NCBI GenBank assembly: GCA_947561395.2
Contig: OX387186.1
Span: 5,176,835 to 5,240,834, forward strand
Reading direction: 5' to 3'
Source of the DNA: Buxus sempervirens
Taxonomy: Eukaryota; Streptophyta; Magnoliopsida; Buxales; Buxaceae
Length of the DNA stretch: 64,000 bases
Shown here: positions 46,000-59,398 of the stretch, one piece after another
Position numbering within the stretch: the first letter of the stretch is position 1
Layout of the letters: every line of letters starts with the position of its first letter
Program-made: the position numbers and the translations under genes
Notes under the pieces: generated by a model
Told to the model about the DNA's origin: nothing
What the model saw: the letters and a program-made list of their open reading frames with translations, nothing else
Database searches by the model: none

Positions 46000-48257
46000 G
46001 GCCTTTATTAAAGGATATATCCATTGTTGGAAGAAATGCACCATAACCCAGCCCATCAATTTCCGGCGTAAATAAAATACCTGGACAGACCCAGGCCTAG
46101 CTAGAAAAGTACCAGAGAATCTAAAAGCCTGCAAATCTAAAGACCACCCAGAGTCCATTGGCCAGAGAACCAGTGTTTCAGATCCAATGCTGTTATTTGT
46201 TTGTTCTTGGCTTGAGCTTGAGCTTGGATGCTGAAGTATATCATCACCTTTTCCCAAAATGTCATTAATGTCCTCTTTGTTTTTTTTTTAATTTTATTTT
46301 CTTGTTGGTTCATGAGACATTGGTCAAGACTCATTGAGAAAAGAAAAAAGTTAGCAAATCAGAAGGAAAGGAGTCACTTTCAGTTTGGGTCAATATGGGA
46401 TGGCTAGTATGTCTACCCCATCTTACTCAAAAGGAAAATGAATAGTGTAACTTTGTCTACCCACATCCAACCAACACCATAGAAAGAGAGAGAGAGAAGA
46501 GCATGAAAAATAACAGAAGAAGCAGGGAAGAAAAAAAAAAAGAGGATGTAGTTTACCTACTAATGACAATAGAAATATTTGGGTTCCTAGGTTTTAGGAT
46601 GGAAACGAATCCTTTGACTAAAATAAACAGTATGTCAACTGTACGTTTCATTTTTTGTTTTTTATTTTTCAAAAAATACCTGAAGTAATGTTAAGCCCTT
46701 ATCATATCCATTTTTTCCTATTACCTACCTTCTAAAATTAACTATGTACAGTACTGCTCACCAATAAAGTAGAAAGATAATAAGGTGTAATGTTCACATG
46801 ATAAAGTCTTGGCTATGTGACATTGAGATCTAAACTTTGATGTTTCCTCCTTCTGCGTGCAATTTTTCTTAAAAATATAATGTCACATGACATCATGAGG
46901 CACAGAAAAAGAGACGAATCTATACAATATATAATGAGAAGAGGCTCTTTGAGAATTGTGTCGAACAAAATACGCAGCTTTCCAAATAGCCTTTACACAT
47001 TATTGAAAAGATTTATTAGTAAAAGAGTAGAACGGTCAAAACTATCTCAACTTTTTCAAAAACTAACAATCAGTTTTGCAAGTGTTCCCTCCAACATTGT
47101 CTCCATCCTTCGTACATAGGTGCAATATTGCACATGCACCCCTTCTAATGAGCAATAAAGGAAAGGAAACTGAATGCATTTAAAATGGATTTCTATAACA
47201 ATAAAATAAATTTGTATTAAGTTACTCAAAATATTGCTAGCATCATATCTTCATAATTTTAAAGGGGTGTTATTGGTATTTACTAAAGCAATACTTTTGA
47301 GTCACTTCATTCTTTGGAACCCTATTGCTTATCATTATATGACCAACTTAGGTCATGTCACAATGTTTGTACATAAACTAGGTTTTACATTCTGAGTGTG
47401 TCACTTGGGACCATCCTTACTAATGAAAAAGAGTTAATTATTGTGGATTCTCTACCCTGTTTCTTCCGTTGCTATAGTCTACTATTAATCAAAACATGTT
47501 ATTTAACATGATTTAATAGGCATTATTGTAAAAGGCCTGTTAAAACATATATGCCACATAAAATGTTTTAATTGGCGACAAACCAGAATGATGGAAGAAA
47601 CATGGTATAGGATTCCATCTCTTGCTCAATGGTTCACAGTCATTGCCCATCAGGCTCATAGGTATCCCTAATAGCCAAACTCCCCAATGTCTAGTAAGTT
47701 GGTAATTAATGGGATGTGTGCATGGGCCTATGTGCCTAATTTACTAAATGGGTTCTGTCTACAGTTGCTATTCCATTACTTCTCCATTTTCCATCTACTT
47801 CTATATATATTCACTTAACCATCCCCTCATTTCAAAGTTAAGAACTTAAAAAAAGTGCATGATACAGCTTGTCACAATCAAAGGAAAAGGATGTTCAACT
47901 ACCCTCATCTCCCCTTGAATTGAGCCTTCCTTCCACTACCCAAACCATGAAAACTGCTGACAAAATAAACAAGCCACGTAGAAAAGACTTCAAAGACTAC
48001 GTGGTTAAAAATGGGAACAACTTACCAGTTCAAGTGGACGGTTTTGGTGACGGTTGAGCATCTCAACAACAAAAACAAAGAGTAAGAATACAAGTGCACC
48101 ACCCCCTATCTGCCTTCCTAACAAAGCTACACCTCATACGCTACCCTCTCCTCCTGTTCTCCCCTCTAGCTTCCACGTTCAATATTAAATCAAATTTCAA
48201 ACTTCGCTTCAACTCCCATTATTTCTTTCACCCCAATTCTGAATGCTGGTAGCAACG
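46000..48257. other. Region upstream of the CASP-like gene, no firm gene
   Basis: A minus-strand segment at about 46137-46334 is open and Ser/Gln-rich (ILQHPSSSSSQEQ, LVLWPMDSGWS) but has no identifiable product. A short + ORF at 47869-48057, or 36 codons from an ATG at 47947, ends in VKNGNNLPVQVDGFGDG and lies downstream of a TATATATA near 47805. It could be an upstream ORF or a small peptide gene. The rest is AT-rich and unremarkable. Confidence 0.35.
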
Positions 48258-48899
48258 ATGGCCAAGCCCAAGAGGTTCTACACCATTCTGCTAAGGCTTC
48301 TTGCCTTGGGTGCAACTGTTTCGGCTACCATTGTCATGGCGACGAATCATGAGACCTCTCAAGTCTTCAACTTATCATTCGACGCGAAATTTTCCCACAC
48401 TCCTGCTTTCAAGTTAAGTTTCGATAGCCATCGTCTTCATGTTCTTCTTCTTCTTTCTTCTTCTTTGTATTGATTACTAAAAGAACTGGACACAGGTATT
48501 TTGTTATTGCAAATGCAGTTGGAAGTTTGTACAGTCTTCTGGCTGTTTTCCTTTGCCCTGAGAGCTCGCTGTGGCGATTGGTAGTTGCTCTTGATGTGGT
48601 AAACATCTTGCTTTATTTTCCTTGTGGGCTTGTTGGAAACTTTAACTAATGTAGCTTAAATACCTGTGATCAATTGCGTGTTGCAGGTCTGCACAATGTT
48701 GCTCACTTCTAGTCTTTCAGCAGCCTTGGCGATAGCCGAGGTGGGCAAGAAAGGAAACTCTCATGCAGGTTGGCTTCCCATCTGCGGCCAAGTCCCCAAG
48801 TTCTGTGACCATGCCAAGGGTTCTTTAATTGCTGCTTTCATTGGTGCCGTAGTGTATATGATCCTGCTGCTCTATTATATCCACACTGGTGCTGTGTAG
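48258..48899 (+). CDS. CASP-like protein (CASPL1 type), four-helix membrane protein
   Basis: Three exons, 48258-48412, 48496-48598 and 48687-48899, join at GT-AG sites to 471 nt, 156 residues. The N-terminus [20 protein letters not shown] and the spacing of four hydrophobic segments (about 8-27, 52-71, 80-104 and 131-151) fit the CASP-like/DUF588 family, nearest in my memory to CASPL1C. CASPs scaffold membrane domains at the Casparian strip; most CASP-like paralogues are plasma membrane proteins of unknown role. The start at 48258 gives the family-typical MAK N-terminus; an in-frame ATG at 48243 would add five residues. The gene has short introns, unlike its neighbours. Confidence 0.85.
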
Positions 48900-49929
48900 G
48901 AACTCAGACAGCTTCTAGGGTTTTTTGGCTGTAGTATTTCCTTCTTTCTTTCTTTTTCCTTTTTGGGTTAAAATAGTATTTGAAGTTTGGCTTTTCGGCA
49001 ACCATAAGGTGTTATGATTATGTTTGGATTTCATGGAAGGAAACATCCAGTCATGTTGTATGTGCTCATAAGGATATGGATACTATCATTCATTGATTTG
49101 GTCTGTTCTTTCTTTTCTTTTCCATTTTTATTCTCAAACGAATGAGGTAAACCTTTATCCTTGGTTATGTCTATATTTTCTTTTTAAACGCCTGATTGGA
49201 AGTATTAGGGACCAAGTGTGCACCCAGGAACAAAGTAACCTGTGGCTAATTATCTCACAAAGAGTCTTAAAGACAATGTTGGTTTATACAAATGCAACAA
49301 TATTCATTTGATATACTTTCTCATGCTAGCTGCCAAGAGAGCTGCAAAGATTCCATGTCACATAGGACCTGATTCCCTGATGACAATAACTACAACTTTA
49401 CAACTGTGACATGGGATGCCACAGTTAAAAATTCAGGTCACACTTGAAAGGCTATATTGCCGATAACTTGAACAAAAACTAATGCTGTGATTATTTACTT
49501 GTTTGATTCATAATGCCATTTATTTTCATTGATTCTGTACATTTATAATGGTATCTTTCAGTATGTTCTGGTTTAAAATCCGCCAACAATAGGCATCCCA
49601 AAGTCACTTGTACAAGATGTGGTTTTCCTATAGAACTGTTTGCAGTAATCAACTAATCATGAGTCAGATGAAGAGATAAGATTGGAAATGATTATGTGTC
49701 TTAATTAAAACATTGTATATGTGAATTTTTATCATCTTTGCATTATTTTTGTCATCCAGTCTACATATTTGGAAAAGAAAAACAGACAAATTAACATGAC
49801 TGAGTAGCCTACATAATACAACAGAGTAAACAACAAAGCATTCAGAAAGAGAACAAGTTGCAAGAAAGCCAGTCCACGCCATATATGTCATGGGATTCCT
49901 CTTTTAAGTTGTAGTCTCATTTTTAAGAA
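48900..49929. other. Intergenic region between convergent CASP-like and CMP-Kdo synthetase genes
   Basis: This holds the 3' flanks of the two convergent genes. I see no further gene or repeat of note. Confidence 0.5.
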
Positions 49930-52900
49930 CTAAGACAAGTTCCTTTCACGCATAAATGACTCAATTTTGTCAACATCTTCAGGAGTATCTACACCATGAG
50001 CTTCATGATCAACCTTGATCACCTACATAAGAAAGAAGATTTAAGAACTTTGAATTGTAGTTATGAACCAAGTGACAAAAGGCAATTCATAGAGACCATT
50101 CCTAACTGATAAATTTCGTGAATTTTGGTTGTTATAGTAACACGAAGATATTTTTTTACAATCAAAATAACCTTATCATTTTAAGTTGGGTTCATATCAT
50201 AAGTTCTTAACAGATGTCATTGCTTCTCAAAGAAAAAAAGAAGAAATAAGGAAAAAAGCTCTAAAGTTTTCAAACAATTTAATGGAAATGTAACTTATAC
50301 AAGCATGGAGGGTTTTGTGCTCAGAATTACTCAAGATTTATAAAACTCATAGGCATGTATCAAAGTCAAATATGGTCATTTCAGGTTGCTGTCAACATTA
50401 AGTTGTATAAGCATGAAATTTTGTAGGCATTTAAGAATGTATTATGGTGTATGTAAATTAAAATTTGCAAGAAATGATTGCCATGCAAACTACTGACAAA
50501 ATTTTGGAAAAAAAAAGTAAAAATAAAATCAATCAGAGAGAGCACAGATATCTTATTGTACCTTCATCTTATAGCCATTCTCAAGTACTTTAAGCTGTTC
50601 TAGGTCTTCTTCTAGTTGCAGTGGAGTTGGTGGAAGTTCTGGATATATCCTCAAAAATTTTGAATCATAGCTCTGGCTAGGCAGAAAAAAGACAACATTA
50701 GCATTGAACAGGCAGTGTCCAAAGGCAACATTAGCACTTAACAAGCAGCTCCAGGAAGAATAAAAATGCAACAAACAAGCAGGACTGCATTCCCATGCAA
50801 GTTGACCCATAAAAAAAATTAATAAAAACAAGTATCTTTGGTACCTGAATACCAAGATGAAGTAAATATGGAAACAGAGGATTGACTTTGCCTGACCTGT
50901 ATGTGGCATGGTTAAAGACAACTGATCTTACTGAGCAAAGTGCACATGTGTAATTTTGAAATTGAAATGGAAAGTACTAAAAAAACTCACTTGTTAAATG
51001 GGATCAGCCCCCTTGAAAAGTAGATTGCATAACCATGATTGTCCACAACACATTTAACCCGATTTGTATCAAATCCATCTTCAGGTTTTAAAGATGTGAC
51101 GGCAGTGCTAAACACCGCATCAGGGGCTGCCTGCAAAACTCAGATACCAATTCAGTCAATTGAAGAGGGTATAATCCTATACAAACAATATGCAGATAAC
51201 TCAAGTTTTTATTTAAAAACTTGTCAGTGGAAAATAAAAATGACACACTTCCATTAGGTGGTCTTAGTTACCAAAAAATTATCAACATCAATTAGAAATC
51301 CACATAAAAAAGAGTGAATTGATTCCTGTCTAGGGACCAATATAAATACAGAATGGCATCAAAGGATGACATTAGTTTCAATCTTTCACTTCCAACATTA
51401 TATAGAATGATAAAAGATGTGGGGAACCTAAAGGAAGGACGATAAAAACTCCAATGTGATGTTATAAAGCTAAAGGAGGTATTTCAGAGATCGAGTTTTC
51501 CCTGTCTTTTGTTAACAGGATAAGCATTTTAAAAAATTAATAAATGATTTCTAGATAGCTAATACACATGAAAGAACAGGTAATAGAAGCCAAAAATGCC
51601 TCGAGGTCTATGACCAATATAATCCATAACATTTTGTCTGCTTCGAGGTTTTAGTATAAGTTAATAAAATGCATCATCACCTAGTTTATTTGCTTTCCAC
51701 TGTAAAACTTTGCTCAGAACCAAACACAATAAAAGCAATTAAATTACCTGCAAAGCTTTCACAATCCCATCTATTATCTCAGGTTCAATTAGAGGTTCAT
51801 CCCCCTGAATATTGACCACAATATCGTAATTCTTCTCAAGCTTCTGGAGTGCTTCATTGCAGCGTTCAGTACCTGCAAATCAAACAGATCTATAAGATTG
51901 TAGTGCTTCATGTTAAAAACTGGAAATGAAGGAAGAGAACTGACTCCTACCATTTCGGCAAGATTCTGATGTCATGACCACATCAGCTCCAAATTGTCGA
52001 CAGCATTCTGCAATCTTTTCATCATCGGTTGCCACAACTATTCAAGAACCCAATAACGATGAGTTACAAGTAGACAAACCAAACAAGGAACATACAGAGA
52101 GAGAGAGAGGGGGGAGGGGAGGGAGAGAGAAAGAAACAAATAGGATAATGATCAGTGTATCAATTTTTAAGAAGACTTTCAAGGGTGGCGAATAGTTGTA
52201 AAGCATGTAAATATGGCACCTTGTAAATCAAAATAGCTTCTTTCTTTTTTTTTTTGGGTTGGGTTGGGTTGGGTTGGGGGTGTGTGTATGGGGTTGTTTG
52301 TGTTGGGTGTGATCGTGGTGTGTCCACAGTGAAGAGTTTCTATGAAGAGACAGCGAAAGGTAGAAAATGGTAATCTCCAAAATGGAGAAGACTCAAGCAA
52401 TGAAACAGGAAAATAAGAAAGAGAAAGCAAAAAACAAAGCAAGGTAAAAAAACAACCAACCCAAACCAGACAAGCCACTCTCGTCCTATGGCAGAGTAAG
52501 CCAAGAAAAGATAAACAGAATGCAACCTCATGTCATGTCCATGGTTCAAAGTATCGTATCGACATACTGTATCGGACAATCCAAAAATGGAAATGTATCG
52601 AGCATACGCATGGATACGCACTAAAATGGTAGATACATAGAACAAAACCTATCTAGATAAAAAGATAATTTAAAAATATGTTAAATAAACATGTTTCTAG
52701 CATTATAGGGCTACACAAACTGTATTTATGTATCATGGAAGCAAATAGGCATACGCGAAAACGAATGATAATTATAATAAAAGCTATAAAAAGGCTAGAT
52801 AAACTAATAAATAAAGTGAGAAAATTCATTCATGTAATGTAAGCAACACACTAAGTCAATAACACTTAAAACATCAAAATCAACAATACAAAACTATCAT

Positions 52901-55900
52901 AACATAACATTCTCCATAATTCATTGCATATATATATCTGGTTCCAAAATCCAAACATGCAAAGCTACCCCATGGTTTAAATGGCATTAATCCCAGCCTC
53001 TCTTAGGAAAAGAAGTAGAACCCAAACATTAAATTTAATAAAAATAAAATATTTTTCCCATATTTTTAATTAATATTCTGCAAAAACAATTATTAAAAAT
53101 AATTTTATTGACAAAAAAATTATAAGAATTATAGGGGTGATAGATCAGCCCCATGTGCATCTTACATAAAAACTTGAAGACAAACCGTTAAGTTTTATAT
53201 AATTTTTTTCCAAAAAAAGTGATTTTCGTAAATTTTTTTCATATTGCAAAAAAAAATTGATTTTTTACTCAAAAACGCTATTTTGATCTATGGATTTCAA
53301 TTCGAATTGATTGATTCATACAAAACATTGTCAAACCATGCTTAAATATGAAAAAATAATGATTTAGATTGAAAAAAAAAACTGAAAATCTAAAATACCT
53401 TTTAAATCTGTAGACGATTTTGATTTCTATTGCTTGATTTGGTCTTTAAAGTTGTTTTGCAGAAATTGTAGTACTAATTAGGCGAAAATAGGTAGATAAC
53501 AATGGGGTTTCACGGATTTTGGAATGGGTTTCTCAGTAAAGAGTTATCTTCTATCTTCTAAGTTGCTGTTTTAAGGTTTTTACCCTTCTTATCGACTGTA
53601 TCGACTCGATACAGGTCGATACGAGTTGATACAGGTCGATACCAACCTGTTTTGCAAAACGAGAGTGTGTATTGTGCCGTTAGGCACGAAACACGATACG
53701 TATCGCGCGATACAAAACGATATTTTATACCATGGTCATATCACTGATATATATCCATTGAACAAGCTCGAAAGGTGACAACTTTAGTACCATATATAGA
53801 TTGAACAAATAATTCCATGTTTTCAACATTTTCCCTGGAATGCAAACTCTAATACAAATCCAGTTTATATTCTTTTTTTTTATCATTAACTTACAGCCTG
53901 GTCAATTTTCATGTGAGTCATGATTAAGCAAACATTGATATTACACAATCCCACATAGAAATTCAGGTAATATAGATAAGCAAGGTGGTGTGCAGTGTGC
54001 CAGATACCTAAAATTCAAACAAACTGAATGCTTTTGGCAGCCACTATCATGTACATAAGACAGGCTGAATCTCAATGTGTATAGTTTTCTTTGATTACCC
54101 ACCGAATAATGATGACATTCACAAGCCAAAGGTACAAAAATCTCTCACACCATTGACCTCATCAACTTTCTTGGTACTTCTTCACAAATTCCTAAATTAT
54201 ATTCCCATATGTGTTCAAAATGCATAAAAAATTACCAGTTCCGACTAACAGGCAGTAACATTTCAGTTTGAATGCCAAACATGTGATTCCCAGATATTCT
54301 TTTTTTTTTTTTATGAGTAATGAAGCTTTCATTAGATCAATAGAAGAAGATAGAGAACCCCACAAGAAGTGGGATCACCCCAAAGTACAAGATGTACCAA
54401 AAAAACATAAAAACATAAGAATATACACTATGGGTTATCAAAATATAGCGAGCTAACATCCAAAACCACCACCAAAAAGATAGACCACCCCACACTACAT
54501 ATATATTAAAGTCATCCAATTCCTGATGATATCCATGGACGAATATGAGTCGAAATCCTTCTGCCCTGATGCCCAAAAAACTGTCAATGAAATCACTTGG
54601 TCCACCACATAAGATCTTCGCACCATCTCACCTTAAAAAATGCTCCTATTACGCACCCGCCATAGTGTCCATAAAGTAGCAAAGAACGCTCCCCTATAAA
54701 GCTTCCTCCCTAGTCTACCAAAGCCCATGAAGCTCCACTAGAAAGCTAACTCACATACGGTATAAGGTAATGCCCAACTCACATTTCCTAAGTTGAGCAT
54801 ATGTCTCCATACGTGATCAGCAACAGAACATACGTGATTCCCAGATATTCTTTAAAAATAATAATCACATGAACAATTAGAAGGAGCTGATAATCTAAGA
54901 AAACACCAATAATCAAATTAATAATGTCCTTCCCCAACTACTCGGGTCAGTATCATGGATCTAACTTTATTAAATAATATTAAAAACCAAGCATTTGAAG
55001 AAGCTTTAGACTGGCTGTCAGAATATAGTGTAACCTTACTTCATAGGGATAAATAAAATATGCATGGAATACATACCAACACGCTCCAATGTGGTTGCCT
55101 GCATTGCTCTTTCCCATGTTCTCTGTAAAGTGCAACCAAACAGGTAAGTAGATGATTTTAATTTGAAATCACCAACATAAAGTAGCATGCGATGTTGTAA
55201 AATGTTAACTGAGATAAAGATTTAAAAAAAATATAATAATACTTCAGATGGATCATCTGCTCAAATTACCTTTTCTTTCTTTGCTAAATACATTTTAAAA
55301 TACTCTTACAGATGATTAAGATAGAAGCCATCACAAAGGCGCATTTAAATTGGCAAGACCCAGTAGTTTACTCAAGAATTTAAGAAATAATAAAAAATTC
55401 AGCACCTCTAATTCACTCAATAAATCTGAAAACTATCATAATCAACCAAAGGAACATCATTTCCTTTCATTTACTAGAATAAAAAGGCTGTCCTAACAAA
55501 TAGGAGTTCAGAGGACCATCATTCTACTTACACTTATTATCTTGAAATTATCTTAATCAATGCCCACAGGCCACAGCTGGGCCAGCCTTTCATGATGAGT
55601 AAAAGAGGTATCTGAAAGTTCTTGGAAAAATCTGACATGTAAACTAACCCAATAAGTTTTGGCTCTTCTATCATACTCTTCAGAAAGCCCCAAAGCCTTC
55701 ACCCCATTACTTCCTCAACAAAAGAACATGGCTATCAAACTAATAGCACGAGCCACTCAAAGCTCTAGGAAAACTTAAAGCAGCATAATATACATTGAAG
55801 AAAACAACAAATTAGACTTTTTGCCTCAACAGTCAGACATAAACCTCAGAAAAAAAAAAAAAGAAAAGTCATATTGCTAATAGGTTTACTTGACCCAATT

Positions 55901-58900
55901 CAACTGCTTATTCTATTTGATCTAATTTAGCCGCTTAAACCCCTTTTCATTTTTCTTGTTCTTTATCCCATTCTTCTTCAAATGCATTCATTCCTGGGTT
56001 TTCTTCACTTGATTTCTAACTATGCTGCAACATGCCTCACATATCACATACTAACCGTTCGGTCCATTCCTACTTATACTGTCATTTTTCCTTGTCCAAT
56101 AATTGATCTCACAACATTAAATTCATAGTGCCTATCTTTATTGCAAACCTGCATAATAAAATTGTTACATACAATTCAGATATAACACCGTAGTTGATCA
56201 AAAGTCACAACTTAAGTGCCAAACAGCATTTGGAAATCAACCTGATGGATGGATTTGAATGTGCGAAATCGCGGTTAAGGGTACTTCATAATGCACCATC
56301 TAATTCTCGGGAAATTTAAGGCCTCGGTTGGCACTAATTCTCAATTCCCCAAATGGGGTTGCATGAGATATCTCAAACTGGGTTCGACCGTTTGGTAATT
56401 TGCATTTCATTCTTGTAGAGCTTATAAATATTACAACTATGCCATTATTCTAACTTACAAGAACTTTTCATAAATAACAAGTCTATCCTTGTCATTGAAC
56501 AAGTCTTTAAAACAAGTTTCAAGCATATCCATCAGAGTTTTTATATATTACCAGTTTGCTACATAATGAGTTCTCAAAATCAAGAAACGGCTCTAGGGGT
56601 GATTCCTCTTTTAAGTGCATTTTTTAAAACTCACTTAGGGAGAACTCATTCCCAAATTGCAACCAAATGCTCGTTTTGTTACCAAAACATATTCTAAGCC
56701 CGGAACTCATTCCAAGTAGTTGAATGAGTTCCCAAAATGAATGCCAAACAGGGCCTTAACTCAACAACGAGACAGATTTCTCTTTGGAGTTGTGATCTGA
56801 GGTCGGCAAACTTCTCTTTCGCTGCCAATCATCTCCAGCGTGCTTCCAGAATTGGCCCTCTCGCCTGTTTTGAGGTGTCTTCTTCCATTCTATCGGTTCT
56901 TGGTTATGCTAGATTAGGGTTTGGGAGGCAATACTTTTGTTCGGCATCCTGCCTGTGTTCAACATCTAGTGCAGCATTTACAGGTTTCCAAGTTATTTGG
57001 TCTCATCCCAGTGGTTTGCTGATTTTGATTTTTTTGCCGATGGAATTGGCCGGTGAAGATTCTGATGACCCCGATGGGGATGACAGTAGGGGTTGCCGTT
57101 ATTCACTTCCAGCAATGTTAACCCCCTCACTGTTCTCATTTTTGTTGTTTGTTTTTTGTATATGGTTTCTACTTTGTGTATCTTTTGGTAGGTTTTGTCG
57201 GTAACGGCGGAACTTGTGCATTTCAAGGGTGTTATGCCAATGGAGTTTTAAAGTCTCTTTTGTTGTTGTTATTGGTTGGCGGTTGTTAGTTCTTTTTGTG
57301 GTTAGGGAGCCTCGATGCAGAGGCGCCACTTTCTACCTTTGTCTACTATACCTCTTAGCGTGAGAGAGGTTCAATTCACCGATTCCTCACCCACTATTCA
57401 TCACGTCTCTGACGTTGATGTTATCCTCCCTTTGTTTGGGAATAGGATCTCTAATCCATCTAGGAGCAAACCCCGTGTCAAATTCTACCGCTGGTTTCCA
57501 GCTGGTTTATGTGGCTTCGATCATAGGACTGACCTATTTGTGTCGAGGAGTAGTAGAATTGGTTGAGAATCCAGTGACTCTGTTGATAAGTCTCCTTGTT
57601 TCAGAATGGTCTGCTTATATTTTCCAGCCAATTGCCGATGACTATGTAAGTATGGTTTTTGTTAATGAAAATGTTTAGGCTTGACCTACAAAGGAACACT
57701 TTTTTTTTTTTTATGAAAGGCCAAGCCTAAACACATTCATTAAGAAAAAGCACAATTAAATTGTTACTAGCCACCAGCCGGAAAATATAGAAAGACCATA
57801 CAAACAACAGGAACCTTATTAACAAATTCACCTGATTCACAACCAGTTCTGCTATGATCCGGCACAAATAGGTTAGATCTGTGGCCGAAGCCACATAAAC
57901 CAATTAGAAAACAGCGGTAGAATCTAACAAGGGGTCCGTTCCAAGACAAATTGAAGAAATTATTCCCAAAAAAGGAAATGATAATATCAACATCAACAAC
58001 ATGGTGAATAGTGGGTGAGGAATCGATGAACCGAATCTCTCCCACGCTAAGAAACATAGCAGACGATGGTTGAGAATGATGTCCATGCACCAAGACTCCT
58101 CAACCACAAAAAGAACCCAAATCCCATTATGCCAACCTAAAGCAATACCAAAATAAGACATTAAAACACCATTGGCATGCCCTACCCAAAGATAAACAAG
58201 AACGACTATACAAACTGCAAACAAACAACAAAAACGAAACCAGAAAAGAGGGTAACCATAACCAGCTTTCCAACCTAGAGCACCCAACGACAACCCCCCA
58301 CTATGATCCCCGTCATGATCATCAGAGTCTTCAGCCGCCTCTTCCATTTGCAATAAGATCACAACCAACGGAAATATGAACACAATATCAAATCTGGAAA
58401 CCAAAAATCGAATACAATAACGTGAACACAGACAAGATTCCGACCTCCTTCTGACGAGAAATCGGCCATGCAAAAAAGATGCCTTCCAAGCCCTAAATCT
58501 TGCCTCCCGAACCCCAACCTGAGTCTATCCAATACCCAACACAAAGAGAAGAAACACACAAGGAGAAGGCAACAGGGCCAATTTGGAAGCACTCACCAGA
58601 GATGATCGGATATAACAGCGGAAGAGTGGTCGCCGACACCAGATCACAGATCCAGGGAGATAGCCGCCTCGGGCTCCTCAAACGCTTGCCTCTTATATTA
58701 CATTTCTTCAACTACGAAGGAACACTTTCAAAATCTTGTACACAAGGAATTCAACTTTAATAATAACACAAGGAATCTTAAAGTTCCAACTAATATTCAG
58801 TTCCCGTACCCCAATTGAGAAATATATGACAAAATCACCTACTCGAGCTGACGAACCAAATAAACGAGAAATGAAGCACCCCACAAAAATGGAACGCACT

Positions 58901-59398
58901 CTTAAAGAGAATTGCAACCAGATAAAAAAAATCACAAAACTCGATTAAATAAGCACGGGCAACTGCGGCATAGGCACAAAAAACGAGAATCCCTGGGATC
59001 CGTTGATTCATTTAAGAAGAAATGAAAAGAAAATGCAAGGTTATCATACAAATCTAGGCAAAACAATTCACTAAAAGTAATAGAGTACAAAAGACTAGCT
59101 TAAACCAATGATCGATGAAAACGAAAGACTTTTCTGATGGAAACTAGAAGAATACCTGGATCATGGGCTTCCCAAGGATTTGAACAAGCGGCTTGCCATG
59201 GAATCTCGAGGAAGCTAAACGAGCAGGGATGATCCCAACAACTCGGCTTCGGAAGTTGGCGGATCGACGGAGATAAAATGCCGCGTAAGCTCCAGCTGCC
59301 GCTGCAATTGCAGCTCCGGCAACCAAGCCGTGCACTATCCATGCCTTGCCACTGCTTCCAGATCCAGACGACGACGAACAGATCGACATGCGATCCAT
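49930..59398 (-). CDS. CKS: 3-deoxy-manno-octulosonate cytidylyltransferase (CMP-Kdo synthetase)
   Basis: Eight minus-strand exons, 59156-59398, 55077-55122, 51951-52037, 51748-51872, 50991-51130, 50845-50896, 50562-50672 and 49930-50022, join to 897 nt, 298 residues. The N-terminus has a Ser-rich stretch and a hydrophobic helix (about 20-43), as in plant CKS, which is anchored in the mitochondrial outer membrane. The nucleotide-binding motif GIIPARLASSRFHGKPL (55-71), VVATDD, VNIQGDEPLIEPEII and the C-terminal EAHGVDTPEDV are all typical. The enzyme activates Kdo with CTP for rhamnogalacturonan II pectin. Introns 1 (4.0 kb) and 2 (3.0 kb) are enlarged by mobile elements. The start at 59398 or the next ATG (59389) is possible. 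An out-of-frame ATG at 59483 lies upstream. Confidence 0.96.
52539..53735. mobile_element. Non-coding terminal-inverted-repeat element, 1.2 kb
   Basis: The left end CCATGGTTCAAAGTATCGTATCG and the inverted right end CCATGGTATAAAATATCGTTTTGTATCG match. Both ends are rich in GTATCG/CGATAC motifs. Flanks TCATGTC and TCATATC could be an imperfect target duplication. There is no ORF. It lies in CKS intron 2 and may be a non-autonomous DNA transposon; the superfamily is not assigned. Confidence 0.6.
54303..54833 (-). mobile_element. LINE 3' fragment in CKS intron 2
   Basis: A T-run at 54301-54312 is the A tail of a minus-strand insertion. The perfect 20-bp duplication GTGATTCCCAGATATTCTTT flanks it at 54283-54302 and 54834-54853. 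The minus strand gives degenerate sequence like the end of a plant LINE. It is 5'-truncated. Confidence 0.85.
56320..56755. mobile_element. MITE, 436 bp, TTAA-flanked, in CKS intron 1
   Basis: The ends GGCCTCGGTTGGCA and, inverted, GGCCCTGTTTGGCA form terminal repeats of a type common in plant MITEs. TTAA occurs on both sides (56316-56319 and 56756-56759). No ORF is present. Confidence 0.72.
56760..57690 (+). mobile_element. Unclassified retroelement-like repeat, older copy
   Basis: This + strand segment aligns with the minus-strand element next to it. Shared translated segments include EDSDD-D-GD-S, a hydrophobic stretch, and REVQFTDSSPTIHHVSDVDV-like sequence. Frames are broken. No reverse transcriptase motif is visible. 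The 3' end reads GTTTAGGCTTGACCTACAAA. Boundaries are approximate at the left. Confidence 0.55.
57703..58716 (-). mobile_element. Poly(A)-tailed retroelement-like copy, tail to tail with its relative
   Basis: The minus-strand element ends in an A tail (T13 at 57700-57712) and is flanked by AAGGAACACTTT at 57691-57702 and 58717-58728, extendable to about 17 bp with one mismatch. It has a longer open segment than the + copy (EEAAEDSDDHDGDHSGG region). The A tail and target duplication show LINE-type insertion of an RNA copy. Whether it derives from a LINE 3' region or a processed gene is unclear. Confidence 0.7.
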
